Shown here one piece after another: positions 1 through 8,944 of a DNA stretch of 64,000 bases. Source of the stretch: Acidobacteriota bacterium. GTDB lineage: Bacteria; Acidobacteriota; Blastocatellia; RBC074. Below the pieces are notes generated by a model that was given only the letters and a program-made list of their open reading frames with translations, did not search any database and had not been told where the DNA came from. The DNA lies in assembly GCA_016710075.1 (NCBI GenBank), contig JADJLO010000011.1, forward strand, positions 1-64,000. Reading direction: 5' to 3'. Each line of letters opens with the position of its first letter. Position 1 is the first letter of the stretch. The position numbers and the translations under genes were made by a program.

Positions 1-2
1 AG

Positions 3-733
3 AAGATCGCCTTATCACAGAATTTTGCTTCAACCTTCAATCAGCCGAATGAGATCGATCTCATCAAGTCGGCCTTGATAGAAGGCTATTTGAATACCGA
101 AAAATTCGATGAGGCGCTTAGCGAGAGTGCGAAATATCTTGAAAAAATCCTGATGATGTCTTTATTCTGACTCAGATTGCCTGGGCGGGAGCCACTCAGG
201 TTCAGAAACAGGCTGCCAAGCCACAGCTTCTCAAAGCTGCCGTGGAGTCGGCGGACAAGGCCGTAAATCTGATGGAAGCCGACAAGAAGCCTGAAAAACT
301 GTCGGCTGAAAACTGGAATAGTTATCGGAATTCATGGCTCCCGCGTCTTTATCAGGCACAGGGAGTGATGCTCTATTTTTCAAACAACAAGGCCGGCGCC
401 AGAGAGAAACTCGAGAAGGCTGCAGGCTTCGATCCGTACGATATGAACACCCTCATGCTTTTGATTGATATCTCAAACAATGAATATCAGGATCTGGCCA
501 AGCGCTACCAGACAGAGAAAAAGTCGCAGATTCTCGATCAGGCGATCGCAAAAATGGACGAAGTGATCGATTGGCTCGCACGCGGTGTCGCTGCATCTGA
601 AGGCGTTGCCCAGTACCAGCCGACCAACCAGCAGCTTGCCGAAAACCTCAAGGCCTATTACTCCTTCCGTCACGACGGCAAAACCGACGGTATGGCTGAA
701 CTGGTGAAGAAATATAAGAAGCCACAGCCATAG
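3..733 (+). CDS. TPR-type repeat protein, C-terminal part, frameshifted
   Basis: The gene enters from the left edge, so its N-terminus is missing. It reads as helical repeat protein with Ala/Leu/Tyr spacing typical of tetratricopeptide repeats, for example the segments around FDEALSESAKYLEK and AREKLEKAAGFDPYD. The frame open from base 3 stops at 168-170, but similar repeat sequence resumes in another frame (NPDDVFILTQIAW) and runs to the stop at 733. One extra A in the A6 run at 142-147 would restore a single frame. No enzymatic motif is visible. The role is unknown; proteins of this kind are usually scaffolds. A sequencing indel is the likeliest reason for the break. Confidence 0.6.
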
Positions 734-757
734 ATTTTTATCGAAAACCACGAGGCA

Positions 758-809
758 AACGAAAAGTGCAAGAGTGAGAGAGTTTCCTCTCCCTCCTGCA
801 CTTTTCGTT
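758..809. terminator. Long hairpin after the TPR gene, REP-like
   Basis: A perfect 13-bp inverted repeat has arms AACGAAAAGTGCA at 758-770 and TGCACTTTTCGTT at 797-809. An inner, almost perfect GAG-rich/CTC-rich stem extends it. It lies 24 bases after the stop at 733 and before a convergent gene, as a terminator would. There is no clean U-tract. The core resembles the hairpin at 53792-53853. Confidence 0.5.
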
Positions 810-889
810 CGTTTCGAGCTCTTGCTGAGGACGATTGATCAGTTCATAAAATTGAAAAGGGTCTTTGATTCCCCCCGCCAGCTTCGGAA

Positions 890-1353
890 TTATTCAGGCA
901 ATCTGGACTTGTAAATCGGGATAAAGCGATCGATTGGCATGCCTGGCTCCGTTAAAGACTGATTTGGATTATCTGCCGCCTCGACCCATGAATGTCCTTC
1001 TCTCCCGTCTCGTCGCTTCTCTTGATTCCGAAGCATACCCTTGCGGGCATGCCATAGCCGTTAAGTAATCGATAACAGATCAAAGAATGTTGCACGCATT
1101 TTCCCCATGTGTAGGGGAAATTTGTGACCAGATGGGCAAATTGCGGAATTTTGGCGTAGTCGCTGATTACCCACCCGGGCTGTCGCGAAAGATATACCCG
1201 CTCAACCGCTTCTATGGCAGCGGAGAGCAGTGGAGAAGGCCTGTTATCGCTTAACTGCCTTCGGACATGGAGCGCGGCGCCGGCTGCGCGAACCAGCAGT
1301 AAATAGTTCTCCAGCTCAAAGCAATACCGATAAAATTTCCATAATTTACGCAT
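890..1353 (-). CDS. Transglutaminase-like protein, lasso peptide B2 type, frameshifted
   Basis: The restored protein is about 154 residues, the usual size of the lasso-peptide biosynthesis B2 / Transglut_core3 family (papain-like cysteine peptidase fold). The candidate nucleophile is Cys86 in WGKCVQHSL, followed by YRLLNGYGMPARVCFGIKR, the conserved stretch after that Cys in the family. The catalytic His lies in HSWVEAADNP, which is in another frame: the frame of the start codon stops at 952, and adding one base near 1001-1015 restores ETG-REGHSWVE and a stop at 890-892. I see no precursor peptide, B1 or lasso cyclase gene nearby, so a lasso role is not supported. It may be a stand-alone peptidase or transglutaminase-like protein. 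Confidence 0.6.
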
Positions 1354-1548
1354 GATTTCAGATCGAGTTCCTCAAATCCGGATTACCTCAGTGCTTATCT
1401 GAGAATTCTGAAAAATAGTATAGTTGCGTCTCAAAACAAAGTAGTTATTCGTGAACAGCCTGAGATAATTGCAAGTGGACCGGGTGTTTTTCGTTCATCC
1501 TGTTGATTCCATGCATGAGCATATAGCGGGCTGATTAATTGTAGAAGC

Positions 1549-1576
1549 TTTAAAATGATCATTCAGGTGCTATAAT
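1549..1576 (+). promoter_or_regulatory. Candidate sigma70 promoter for the M1-like gene
   Basis: A perfect -10 hexamer TATAAT lies at 1571-1576. A -35-like TTTAAA at 1549-1554 sits 16 bases upstream. The start codon at 1615 would give a leader of about 30 bases. The -35 is weak, so this is a motif call only. Confidence 0.4.
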
Positions 1577-1614
1577 CGACGCGCAGGTAAACAAAGATTT
1601 GGGGCTATGAAACA

Positions 1615-3804
1615 ATGAAAAGATCAATTTTGATGAGGGCTCTGGTCACATCGGTTCTACTGCTTGTCACAGGCGTGGCCAATGCACAGGGGACACAACA
1701 AAAAGGGGCGACCGATTTTGACGTTCAGCATTACAAGCTGGATGTCGAACTGATTCCCTCTCAGCAGTTGCTCAGGGCGAAGGCGGAAGTCAAACTGATT
1801 CCTGCGTCTGAGACACGGTCCCTGATTTTTGAAATGAACGGATCCCTGGCAATAAAGCGGATAGTTCGACTGGACGCTCAACCGACAGCTTCTTCGGCGC
1901 AGCCGGTTCAAGCATCGGCACTGTCGGCATCGACTCTGTCAAAAGATAGCAGACCCAAACTTTCCATAGAGGTTAAAGCTGCTCAACCTGTGGCAAAGGA
2001 TGGCGCCGCGCCAGCGCAGCCTCAGTCCGGCGACCTGCAGTTCATTCAGGACAATCGTGAGAACATGAATGTCAGAATAGATCTTGGCAGCGTCACGGCT
2101 GCCGGCCACCAGGTTATTCTGCAATTCGAGTATGAAGGGGCTCTCGAATCTCCACAGGGAGGGCCTATATCCAATGCAAGGCTGGCTTACGTCGGCGAAC
2201 AGGGGTCGTATCTCTTTTACGCTTCCCGCTGGTTTCCATTTCATGAATATGCGGCAGATCGTGCTGCCTATGATGTAAATATCAAGGTCCCAAGAAGCGT
2301 CCTCGTTGCAGGTTATAGCGAACAGCCGGTTACCATAACCCCTTCAACAGATCCAAAGACGAAGGAAGAGTTCAGCACATTTTCATTCAAATGCTCAAAA
2401 CCGGTACTTCCCGGCAACTTCGCCGCCGCAAAGTACATCATCCGCTCAACAAATTACAGCGGCCTGGCGGTGGATTTCTACGTCAAGGCCGGGGATGAAA
2501 AATGGGCGGACCACGCAGCGGAAATCATTGGCAGGCATCTCGAATACTTCTCTTCAAAATTCGCCAGATACTCGTTCGGGAACAAGCTTGTCGTCGCGGA
2601 GACCGACGAGGAGACTCTGGAAACATATTCCGGCCCCGGGATCATGTTCATTTCTCCGAAAGCCCTGACCTCGGGAATTGACGAAAAACTGGCCCGCGAG
2701 ACGGCCTTTCAGTGGTGGGGGCAGGGGGTGGGACTGAAATCATTTGATGATATCTGGCTCTCTCAGGGGATGTCGGAGTTCAGCACCTTGCTCTACCTGA
2801 AAGACAACGGTAACGAGACTCAGTACCAGCAGGCTTTGCAGGCAGAGCTTGAAAAAGCCCTGGCGTTTGAACAATCGGCCTCGATCCGCCAGGCGCCATC
2901 ACAGCTCGATGATCAAACGCCGGCTTATCGTTCAGTCATTTACAACAAGGGGGCGCTTGTTCTGAATATGCTCAGGCAACTGATGGGTGAGAAGCCTTTC
3001 GACAAGATGCTGACGGATCTTTATGAGGCCTATGACGGCAAGAATATCAATCTCGACGAATTCGAAGCTTTTGCTTCAAAATCCGCCGGTCGCAATCTGA
3101 GATTCTTCTTCGGCCAGTGGGTCGATTCGACCGGGGTCCCTGAGTTTCGTTCAGAATACAGGGTTTTGCGGACCCGTGACGGTTTCAGAGTTCCGGGAAC
3201 CGTCAAGCAGGATCTGGATACTTTTGAAATGCCGGTGGAGATCACTCTGCGGACCGAGGCGGGCAATGAAAAGCAGACTCTGATGATGAAGGGAACATCT
3301 GCAGACTTCGATATTACAACCAACAGCAAACCTATAGAGGTGCTCGTCGATCCTGATTCCAGGATACTGCGAAGCTCAGAGGAACTCAGACAGGGAGTTA
3401 TCGTCAGGCGCGGTATCGAGCATTTCCGTGAGCAGGAATATGTCGAGGCCGAACAGCAGTTTCAGGCTGCCATCAAACTCAACCGCGGGAATTCCTGGGC
3501 CTGGTACAATCTGGGGCTGCTTTACATGACCCAGCGCAACTGGAACAAGGCCCTGGATGCCTATGACCAGGCTCTGGGCGGCGCACTTCGCCCCGACTGG
3601 ATCGAGGTCTGGTCTTACGTCTACCGTGGCAACTGCTGGGATATGATAGGTCAGAGGGAAAGGGCTGTGTCCGAATATAACAAGGCCATCAGCAACGGTA
3701 GCAATTATGATAATGCCCAGACCTCCGCTCAGAACTATCTGGCCGAGCCTTACGGCAAGAAGAAAACAACGCAGCAACCGTCTGATAATCAGAACGATCG
3801 ATAA
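1615..3804 (+). CDS. Exported M1 aminopeptidase homologue lacking the zinc site, with C-terminal TPRs
   Basis: The 729-residue protein begins with a signal peptide ending near VANAQG. The body has the M1 (gluzincin) layout: an N-terminal beta region, then the helix that normally carries HEXXH-X18-E. Here the helix reads ARETAFQWWG and WLSQGMSEF. The three zinc ligands would fall at positions 361, 365 and 384 and are Arg, Phe and Gln; the 18-residue spacing is intact. The GXMEN exopeptidase motif is replaced by SGPGIMFIS. Residues from about 600 form TPR-like repeats (EAEQQFQAAIKLN, NKALDAYDQAL). The fold is thus kept but the enzyme is predicted inactive, pointing to a binding or scaffold role in the periplasm. 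The next gene starts 13 bases downstream and may be cotranscribed. Confidence 0.8.
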   Translation: MKRSILMRALVTSVLLLVTGVANAQGTQQKGATDFDVQHYKLDVELIPSQQLLRAKAEVKLIPASETRSLIFEMNGSLAIKRIVRLDAQPTASSAQPVQASALSASTLSKDSRPKLSIEVKAAQPVAKDGAAPAQPQSGDLQFIQDNRENMNVRIDLGSVTAAGHQVILQFEYEGALESPQGGPISNARLAYVGEQGSYLFYASRWFPFHEYAADRAAYDVNIKVPRSVLVAGYSEQPVTITPSTDPKTKEEFSTFSFKCSKPVLPGNFAAAKYIIRSTNYSGLAVDFYVKAGDEKWADHAAEIIGRHLEYFSSKFARYSFGNKLVVAETDEETLETYSGPGIMFISPKALTSGIDEKLARETAFQWWGQGVGLKSFDDIWLSQGMSEFSTLLYLKDNGNETQYQQALQAELEKALAFEQSASIRQAPSQLDDQTPAYRSVIYNKGALVLNMLRQLMGEKPFDKMLTDLYEAYDGKNINLDEFEAFASKSAGRNLRFFFGQWVDSTGVPEFRSEYRVLRTRDGFRVPGTVKQDLDTFEMPVEITLRTEAGNEKQTLMMKGTSADFDITTNSKPIEVLVDPDSRILRSSEELRQGVIVRRGIEHFREQEYVEAEQQFQAAIKLNRGNSWAWYNLGLLYMTQRNWNKALDAYDQALGGALRPDWIEVWSYVYRGNCWDMIGQRERAVSEYNKAISNGSNYDNAQTSAQNYLAEPYGKKKTTQQPSDNQNDR

Positions 3805-3816
3805 GCTTCCCTGAGT

Positions 3817-4524
3817 ATGTCTAAACTGAATATATCCGTTTGCGTTCTATTTCTATTATTGATGCTATTGATTCCGCTTCCGACAGTTGTGTCGCAAACG
3901 AAGCTGGAGATCGTCACCGGGGCTAAAGAGCATGAGCGCTCACCCGGCGAAACCTTTTACCATTATCGGTTCGAAAATCAGAGGTTCACGACCCAGGTTC
4001 AGGAGCTGGAATTTGACGCCGGCGGACATGGTGTTTTCAGATTCAAGCGAAAGGATCAGGTAGAGATCGTCAATCAATTGCAGGTGACGGCCACGGTTCT
4101 GGAAGAGATCAACTCGATATTCAGTGAATTGAATTTTCTGTCAGGAAGTGCAGACTACCAGCACAAGAAGGACTTTTCCCATCTGGGCAAAACCACGATA
4201 TCTCTCAGGCGGGGGGGCAAAGAGCGAATTGTCACTTTGAATTACACCGAAAACCCCGCCATGAGCCGACTGATTCAGATTTTTCGAAACATCGCCACAC
4301 AGGAGAACAGAATTTTCGAGATTGAGACGATCAGATTGTCCGATTCAATTTCGATCCCGGCACAGCTTAGATTGCTCGAAGGCGAGTTCAAGTCAGGTTA
4401 TATCGCGGATCCCCAGAGATTTGTGCCCTTGCTCAATGAACTCAGATTGGATGAAGCCATACCTCTCATTGCCCGCAATCATGCCGAAAGATTGCTGCAG
4501 ATGATAAAAAAGGGAAAGTGGTAA
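3817..4524 (+). CDS. Secreted protein of unknown function
   Basis: A 235-residue protein with a strong signal peptide (a run of Leu/Ile up to about residue 26, cleavage near VVSQT). The mature part is a mixed alpha/beta sequence with charged surface stretches and no motif I recognise. It follows the M1-like gene by 13 bases on the same strand, so the two may form an operon and act in the same compartment. The C-terminus (LNELRLDEAIPLIARNHAE) looks helical. I cannot assign a function. Confidence 0.65.
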   Translation: MSKLNISVCVLFLLLMLLIPLPTVVSQTKLEIVTGAKEHERSPGETFYHYRFENQRFTTQVQELEFDAGGHGVFRFKRKDQVEIVNQLQVTATVLEEINSIFSELNFLSGSADYQHKKDFSHLGKTTISLRRGGKERIVTLNYTENPAMSRLIQIFRNIATQENRIFEIETIRLSDSISIPAQLRLLEGEFKSGYIADPQRFVPLLNELRLDEAIPLIARNHAERLLQMIKKGKW

Positions 4525-4586
4525 CTCGGTCGAACTGATCTCCCCCGCACCCTCGCACCCCCGCACCTCGACAGCAGGAAAATCGT

Positions 4587-5171
4587 TCAATTTACCAGAC
4601 CCAGCCTCTTCAAGGCGTGAGCTGTGGGATATCCGGTGACTGGGATCTTCTGGTTTATCTGGAATTTTCGCATCGCATCGATTGTCGCGTCGTCGTACAC
4701 CCCGGTTGCCTCGCCATTGAAAAAACCTCTGCTTAAGAGCGCCTGCTGAATTTCAATTACCCTCGTTGATTCGATAGCGATATTTGTTCTTCTTCCCACG
4801 GAGGATAATTCCTGTGAGGTGACGGGATTGGGAGGCTGGGGAAGCTTCAGGTAACGAGAAACATTCTGTGAGTTCTCAGAGCCGTATTCGAAGACTTCAA
4901 TCCTGTCAGGAGCAATTGAATAATTTGCCGGGTTGATGGGAGGTTCAACTTCTTCGGTGGTTCTGTGCCTTTGCCTTCTAGTCCCCCTGGATCTACTTGA
5001 AGATGGACGAGAGGTTTTCTTAACTCCGGCTCTACTGTGTTTTACCACAGACCTGCCGCCGCTTTTTCTTCCACGCGCTTCTGATGAATGAAAAGTCATG
5101 AGCAGCATTAATGCCGACAACAAGCTCACTGTGAGGATTCGTGCAATATTCCTGGCCATTTGAATAATCAC
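4587..5171 (-). CDS. Exported peptidoglycan-binding domain protein
   Basis: The 194-residue protein has an N-terminal signal or anchor segment (residues about 8-28) and a basic Arg/Ser/Lys-rich linker at about 35-70. A C-terminal PG_binding_1-type domain lies at about 130-192, with the usual IQQALLSRGFFNGEATGVYDDAT... FQ pattern. The family binds cell-wall peptidoglycan non-covalently. The start lies 3 bases after the stop of htrA, so the two are almost certainly cotranscribed, suggesting a wall-associated partner of the protease. No catalytic domain is attached. Confidence 0.8.
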   Translation of the reverse strand: MIIQMARNIARILTVSLLSALMLLMTFHSSEARGRKSGGRSVVKHSRAGVKKTSRPSSSRSRGTRRQRHRTTEEVEPPINPANYSIAPDRIEVFEYGSENSQNVSRYLKLPQPPNPVTSQELSSVGRRTNIAIESTRVIEIQQALLSRGFFNGEATGVYDDATIDAMRKFQINQKIPVTGYPTAHALKRLGLVN

Positions 5172-5174
5172 CTC

Positions 5175-6758
5175 TCAGGGTTTATTGAATGAGATGAAGA
5201 TATGTGGAACTGGAATCAGTTTCTCCCTGTAAACATGCAAAACTACCGGATCTCCGGGGTTGAGATCGTTGAGCGCTTTCTTGAAGTCCTCCTTGTCGGA
5301 TATCTTCCGGCGGTTGACCATCCGGATGATGTCATTGGCCTTCAATTCGGCGTCATCGGCGATACTACCCGGTTCGACACGCAGCACAAGGACACCATTG
5401 ATTGAGCCAAGTTCCCGGTCGCGGATTGATTGAGCAGTCAATGTTTCAATGCGAATCCCGATATTCTGATTTTTAACCGAGTCGGATGATTTGTATCCGG
5501 CGTCGGCGGGGGAGTCTTTGACAAACTGAGTCCCGGGTCGTTTGCCGATATTGACCGTGAGAGTCGTCTCAGTACCGTCCCTGAATATCTTTAATATGGC
5601 ATGGCTGCCGACATTCGACGATGCGACGCGTCTGACCAGGTCGGCATCGTCTTTGATTTTTTCGCCGTTGAACTCGAGCACGATGTCGTTTGTTTGGATG
5701 CCGGCTTTTGCAGCCGGGCTATCGACGATGCTGCCATTGACTTCCATGGTCTCGCTGACATTGCTTACTATTGCGCCTCTGGCGATGGGCAATCCATAAA
5801 CACGGGCTATTTGAGGGGTGACTCTTTCTGTCAATGCGCCGAGAAATCCACGTATGACGCGGCCCTGTTTGACCAGTTGCCTGTATACGGAGATCGCTTC
5901 CGAAGAAGGTAGAGCGAAAGAGATCCCATTATAATCGCCAGTGCCGGTCGCAATTGCGGTGTTTATTCCTACAACCTCTCCGATCAGGTTGATCAGCGGC
6001 CCGCCGGAATTTCCCCGGTTGATGGCGGCGTCAGTCTGGAGGAAAAATTGAAAGCCGGCACGCCTGTATAGTTCTGAAGAATCCCGCTCGCGAGCGCTGA
6101 TGATGCCGGCGGTGACGGTCTGATCCAGTCCAAATGGCGAGCCAATGGCCAGTACCCAGTCACCGACGCGCATTTTATCCGAGTCTCCGATTTTCGCGGG
6201 TTTCAACGGATATGGCGCCTCTACCTTGATGACGGCGAGATCGGTTTCACGATCGCTTCCCACTAGTTTGGCCGGCAATTCGTTTCCATCGTAGAGGCGG
6301 ATCTTGATCCGATCCGCACCCTGTATGACGTGATGATTTGTCAGAATATATCCCGACTGATCGACGATCACCCCGGAACCGTTGCCACGTTTGGCCGGGT
6401 CGATATTGTCAGGGGATAATGAGTCGAATGAAGGTCGGGGAAGCGGAAACTCGTTCATCGCCCTGGCCTTCACCTGCGGCAGCGTAACCGTCGAGATGTT
6501 GACAACTGAAGGCTCAACCTGCCGGGCAATTTCCACGAAGGCCGAGGAAAGTTCGGAGTTCACTTCCTTGTCTACCGCCCTGACCTGTATTTGATTTCTG
6601 GATACAAGAATTCCGATGAGAATGCCGAATAAGAGAAAGACCGATGCGACAGCAATGATCAACGCACGATTTCTCTGAGCACGAAGCTTTTTCGTCATCA
6701 ACTCTTCCACTTCAGGAAGAGTATCAGGCCTGTTTACAACTGGTTCTTCTGCTTTCAT
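5175..6758 (-). CDS. HtrA/DegP-family serine protease with two PDZ domains
   Basis: A membrane-anchored periplasmic protease and chaperone of envelope quality control. After a short cytoplasmic N-terminus there is one transmembrane segment (about 32-54). The trypsin-like domain has the full triad: His in TNHHV (about 143), Asp in ETDLAV (about 173) and Ser in GNSGGP (about 251). Two PDZ domains follow, at about 300-400 and 430-525. I start at the ATG at 6758, about 11 bases from a GGAG; a GTG at 6770 is possible but has no room for a ribosome-binding site. The length of about 527 is normal for a two-PDZ HtrA. The peptidoglycan-binding gene follows at once. Which Deg paralogue it is cannot be said. 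Confidence 0.93.
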   Translation of the reverse strand: MKAEEPVVNRPDTLPEVEELMTKKLRAQRNRALIIAVASVFLLFGILIGILVSRNQIQVRAVDKEVNSELSSAFVEIARQVEPSVVNISTVTLPQVKARAMNEFPLPRPSFDSLSPDNIDPAKRGNGSGVIVDQSGYILTNHHVIQGADRIKIRLYDGNELPAKLVGSDRETDLAVIKVEAPYPLKPAKIGDSDKMRVGDWVLAIGSPFGLDQTVTAGIISARERDSSELYRRAGFQFFLQTDAAINRGNSGGPLINLIGEVVGINTAIATGTGDYNGISFALPSSEAISVYRQLVKQGRVIRGFLGALTERVTPQIARVYGLPIARGAIVSNVSETMEVNGSIVDSPAAKAGIQTNDIVLEFNGEKIKDDADLVRRVASSNVGSHAILKIFRDGTETTLTVNIGKRPGTQFVKDSPADAGYKSSDSVKNQNIGIRIETLTAQSIRDRELGSINGVLVLRVEPGSIADDAELKANDIIRMVNRRKISDKEDFKKALNDLNPGDPVVLHVYREKLIPVPHIFISFNKP

Positions 6759-6984
6759 TACGATTACCACTCCACCAATTCAAAACCATTTTGAGCGCCG
6801 GTTTTGATCAGGTAAACAGCGCAGTATCCAATAATTTAATAGGGGCACCTGAAAAGGTTGGGCGCAGTATACCAGATGAAAGCATGACTTTAATAGTGTT
6901 TGGTTAAATCTTGCTTGTATTGGAATTAGCGACTAATCTTGGCAGATCCGTTAACCGACATTATCAATTCCGGAGAAAAGCATC

Positions 6985-8861
6985 ATGAAAGCGAAAAATT
7001 CCTTAACCTCGAAGCTATTGATCCTTCTGGTCGTGATTTCATCAGGATACATCGGCACATCAGGCAATGGGCAGGTATCAGCGCAGCAGGCCTATGATGT
7101 GAAAGCGAATTACATGAAATCGGAGCATCAGATAGCGATGCGTGATGGAGTGAAACTGTTCACCTCCGTTTATGTACCAAAGGATTCAACGAAGAAATAT
7201 CCAATAATAATGAGTCGAACGCCGTACAGTGTCGCTCCGTATGGACCCGATGCCTACAAATCAATGCTGGGGCCATCGCCTTTGTTTATGCCCGAGGGTT
7301 CATTTTTGTGTATCAGGATGTCCGGGGGCGAGTCATGTCGGAAGGAGATTTCAAGTGGATGGCGCCATTCAAGGTCAGGAAATCCGGGCCAACAGACACC
7401 GATGAGTCCACTGACACGTGGGACACCATCGATTGGTTATTGAAGAATATCCCGAACAATAACGGCAGGGTTGGAATGTGGGGGATTTCTTATCCGGGGC
7501 ATTATTCTGCGCAGGCTTTGATCGATCCGCATCCGGCATTAAAGGCGGTCTCGCCTCAGGCGCCAATGGCGGACAACTGGCTGGGCGACGACATGCACCA
7601 CAATGGCGCCTTGTTTCTCCCGCATGCATTCAATTTTATCGTCAATTTCGGTCGCCCCCGCCCTGGCCCCGGGATGCCGGCGATGCCGCGATTTGAACAC
7701 GGCACCAACGATGGCTACAGATTTTTCCTGGATATGGGATCACTGGCAAATGCCAACGAGAAATATCTAAAAGGCGAGATCAAAATCTGGAACGAGTGGA
7801 TGGAGCATGGAGATTACGATGAATACTGGCAGGCTCAGAATGTTCCTCAGCACCTGAAGAAAGTTACTCCTGCCGTCATGACAGTCGGCGGGTGGTTTGA
7901 TGCCGAAGACCTCCAGGGGCCGCTTTCGATTTACAGGGCTATTGAGAAGAATAACCCGAAGGCCTGGAATATTCTGGTGGAAGGTCCCTGGTGTCATGGA
8001 TGCTGGTCCAGAGGCGATGGCGATAAGCTTGGAGGGGTGAGCTTTGGATCGGCTACATCAAAGTATTACCGCGAAAATATCGAATTTCCTTTTTTCATGC
8101 ATTTCCTCAAAGAGCAGGGTGGATTGACGCTGCCCGAAGCTTATGTTTTCGAAACCGGGTCAAATGTTTGGAGGACATATGAAGTCTGGCCTCCAGCAAA
8201 CTCAGAGAGCAGGGAAATCTATCTGCATTCCAACGGCAAGCTTGGATTCAAGGCTCCCAGTGGCAGTGCCGCAACCAGTTATGACGAATATGTCAGCGAT
8301 CCGGCCAAACCCGTTCCTTTCCTGAACGAGATCAACATCGGGATGAAATATGAATATATGACCTCCGATCAGCGCTTTGCCTCGACGCGAACCGATGTGC
8401 TCGTTTACCAGACTGACATTCTCGATCAGGATGTGACCATCTCCGGACCTGTCAGTGTCGATCTTTACGCGTCGACCTCGGGAACGGATTCGGATTTCAT
8501 TGTGAAAGTGATAGATGTTTTTCCCTTGAAATCCGGCGATCCGATGGATGGCTATCAGATGCTTGTCCGCGGAGAGCCCATGCGCGCCAAATACCGCAAC
8601 AGCTGGTCAAAACCAGAACCGATGAAATCCAATGCAGTGACGCACGTTCCATTTGAGATGCCGGATATCAATCACTCATTCAAAAAAGGTCATCGAATCA
8701 TGATTCAGATTCAAAGTAGCTGGTTTCCCCTTGTAGATCGCAATCCGCAAAAATTCCTCAATATCTACAAGGCGAAAGACACCGACTTTCAGAAAGCAAC
8801 TCAGAGAATCTATCATTCACCAAAATTCAGCTCGCGAATCAAAGTCAACGTACTGAAGTAG
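6985..8861 (+). CDS. CocE/NonD-type S15 hydrolase, exported, frameshifted
   Basis: The restored protein is about 625 residues with a signal peptide. It carries the alpha/beta-hydrolase of the X-Pro dipeptidyl-peptidase S15 / cocaine esterase family: the N-terminal signature RDGVKLFTSVYVP, the nucleophile elbow GISYPG (Ser), a His in GPWCHG, and a C-terminal jelly-roll domain (from about VYQTDILDQDVTISGP). The first frame stops at 7443, while VYQDVRGRVMSEGDF continues in the frame that ends at 8861. Adding one T near 7299-7306 restores EGFIFVYQDVRG. Family members cleave Xaa-Pro peptides, cephalosporin esters or other acyl bonds; the substrate here is unknown. It stands alone, divergent from htrA. 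Confidence 0.85.
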
Positions 8862-8884
8862 GCGGACCTTGGATGTTGGGAACC

Positions 8885-8924
8885 GAAAAAAAGGCCCGCG
8901 GGATTGTCCCGCAGGCCTTTTTTA
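8885..8924. terminator. Bidirectional intrinsic terminator
   Basis: A GC-rich stem (GGCC-GCGGGA paired with TCCCGC-GGCC, one mismatch, TTG loop) is flanked by an A-run on the left and a T-run on the right. It lies between two convergent genes and can serve both strands. Confidence 0.9.
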
Positions 8925-8944
8925 CGATGAAAAATGAAATTGAC

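Noticed and set aside
6911..6939. A sigma70 promoter upstream of the S15 gene (TTGCTT, 17 bases, TAATCT)
   Set aside because: Both boxes match poorly, so I do not list it.
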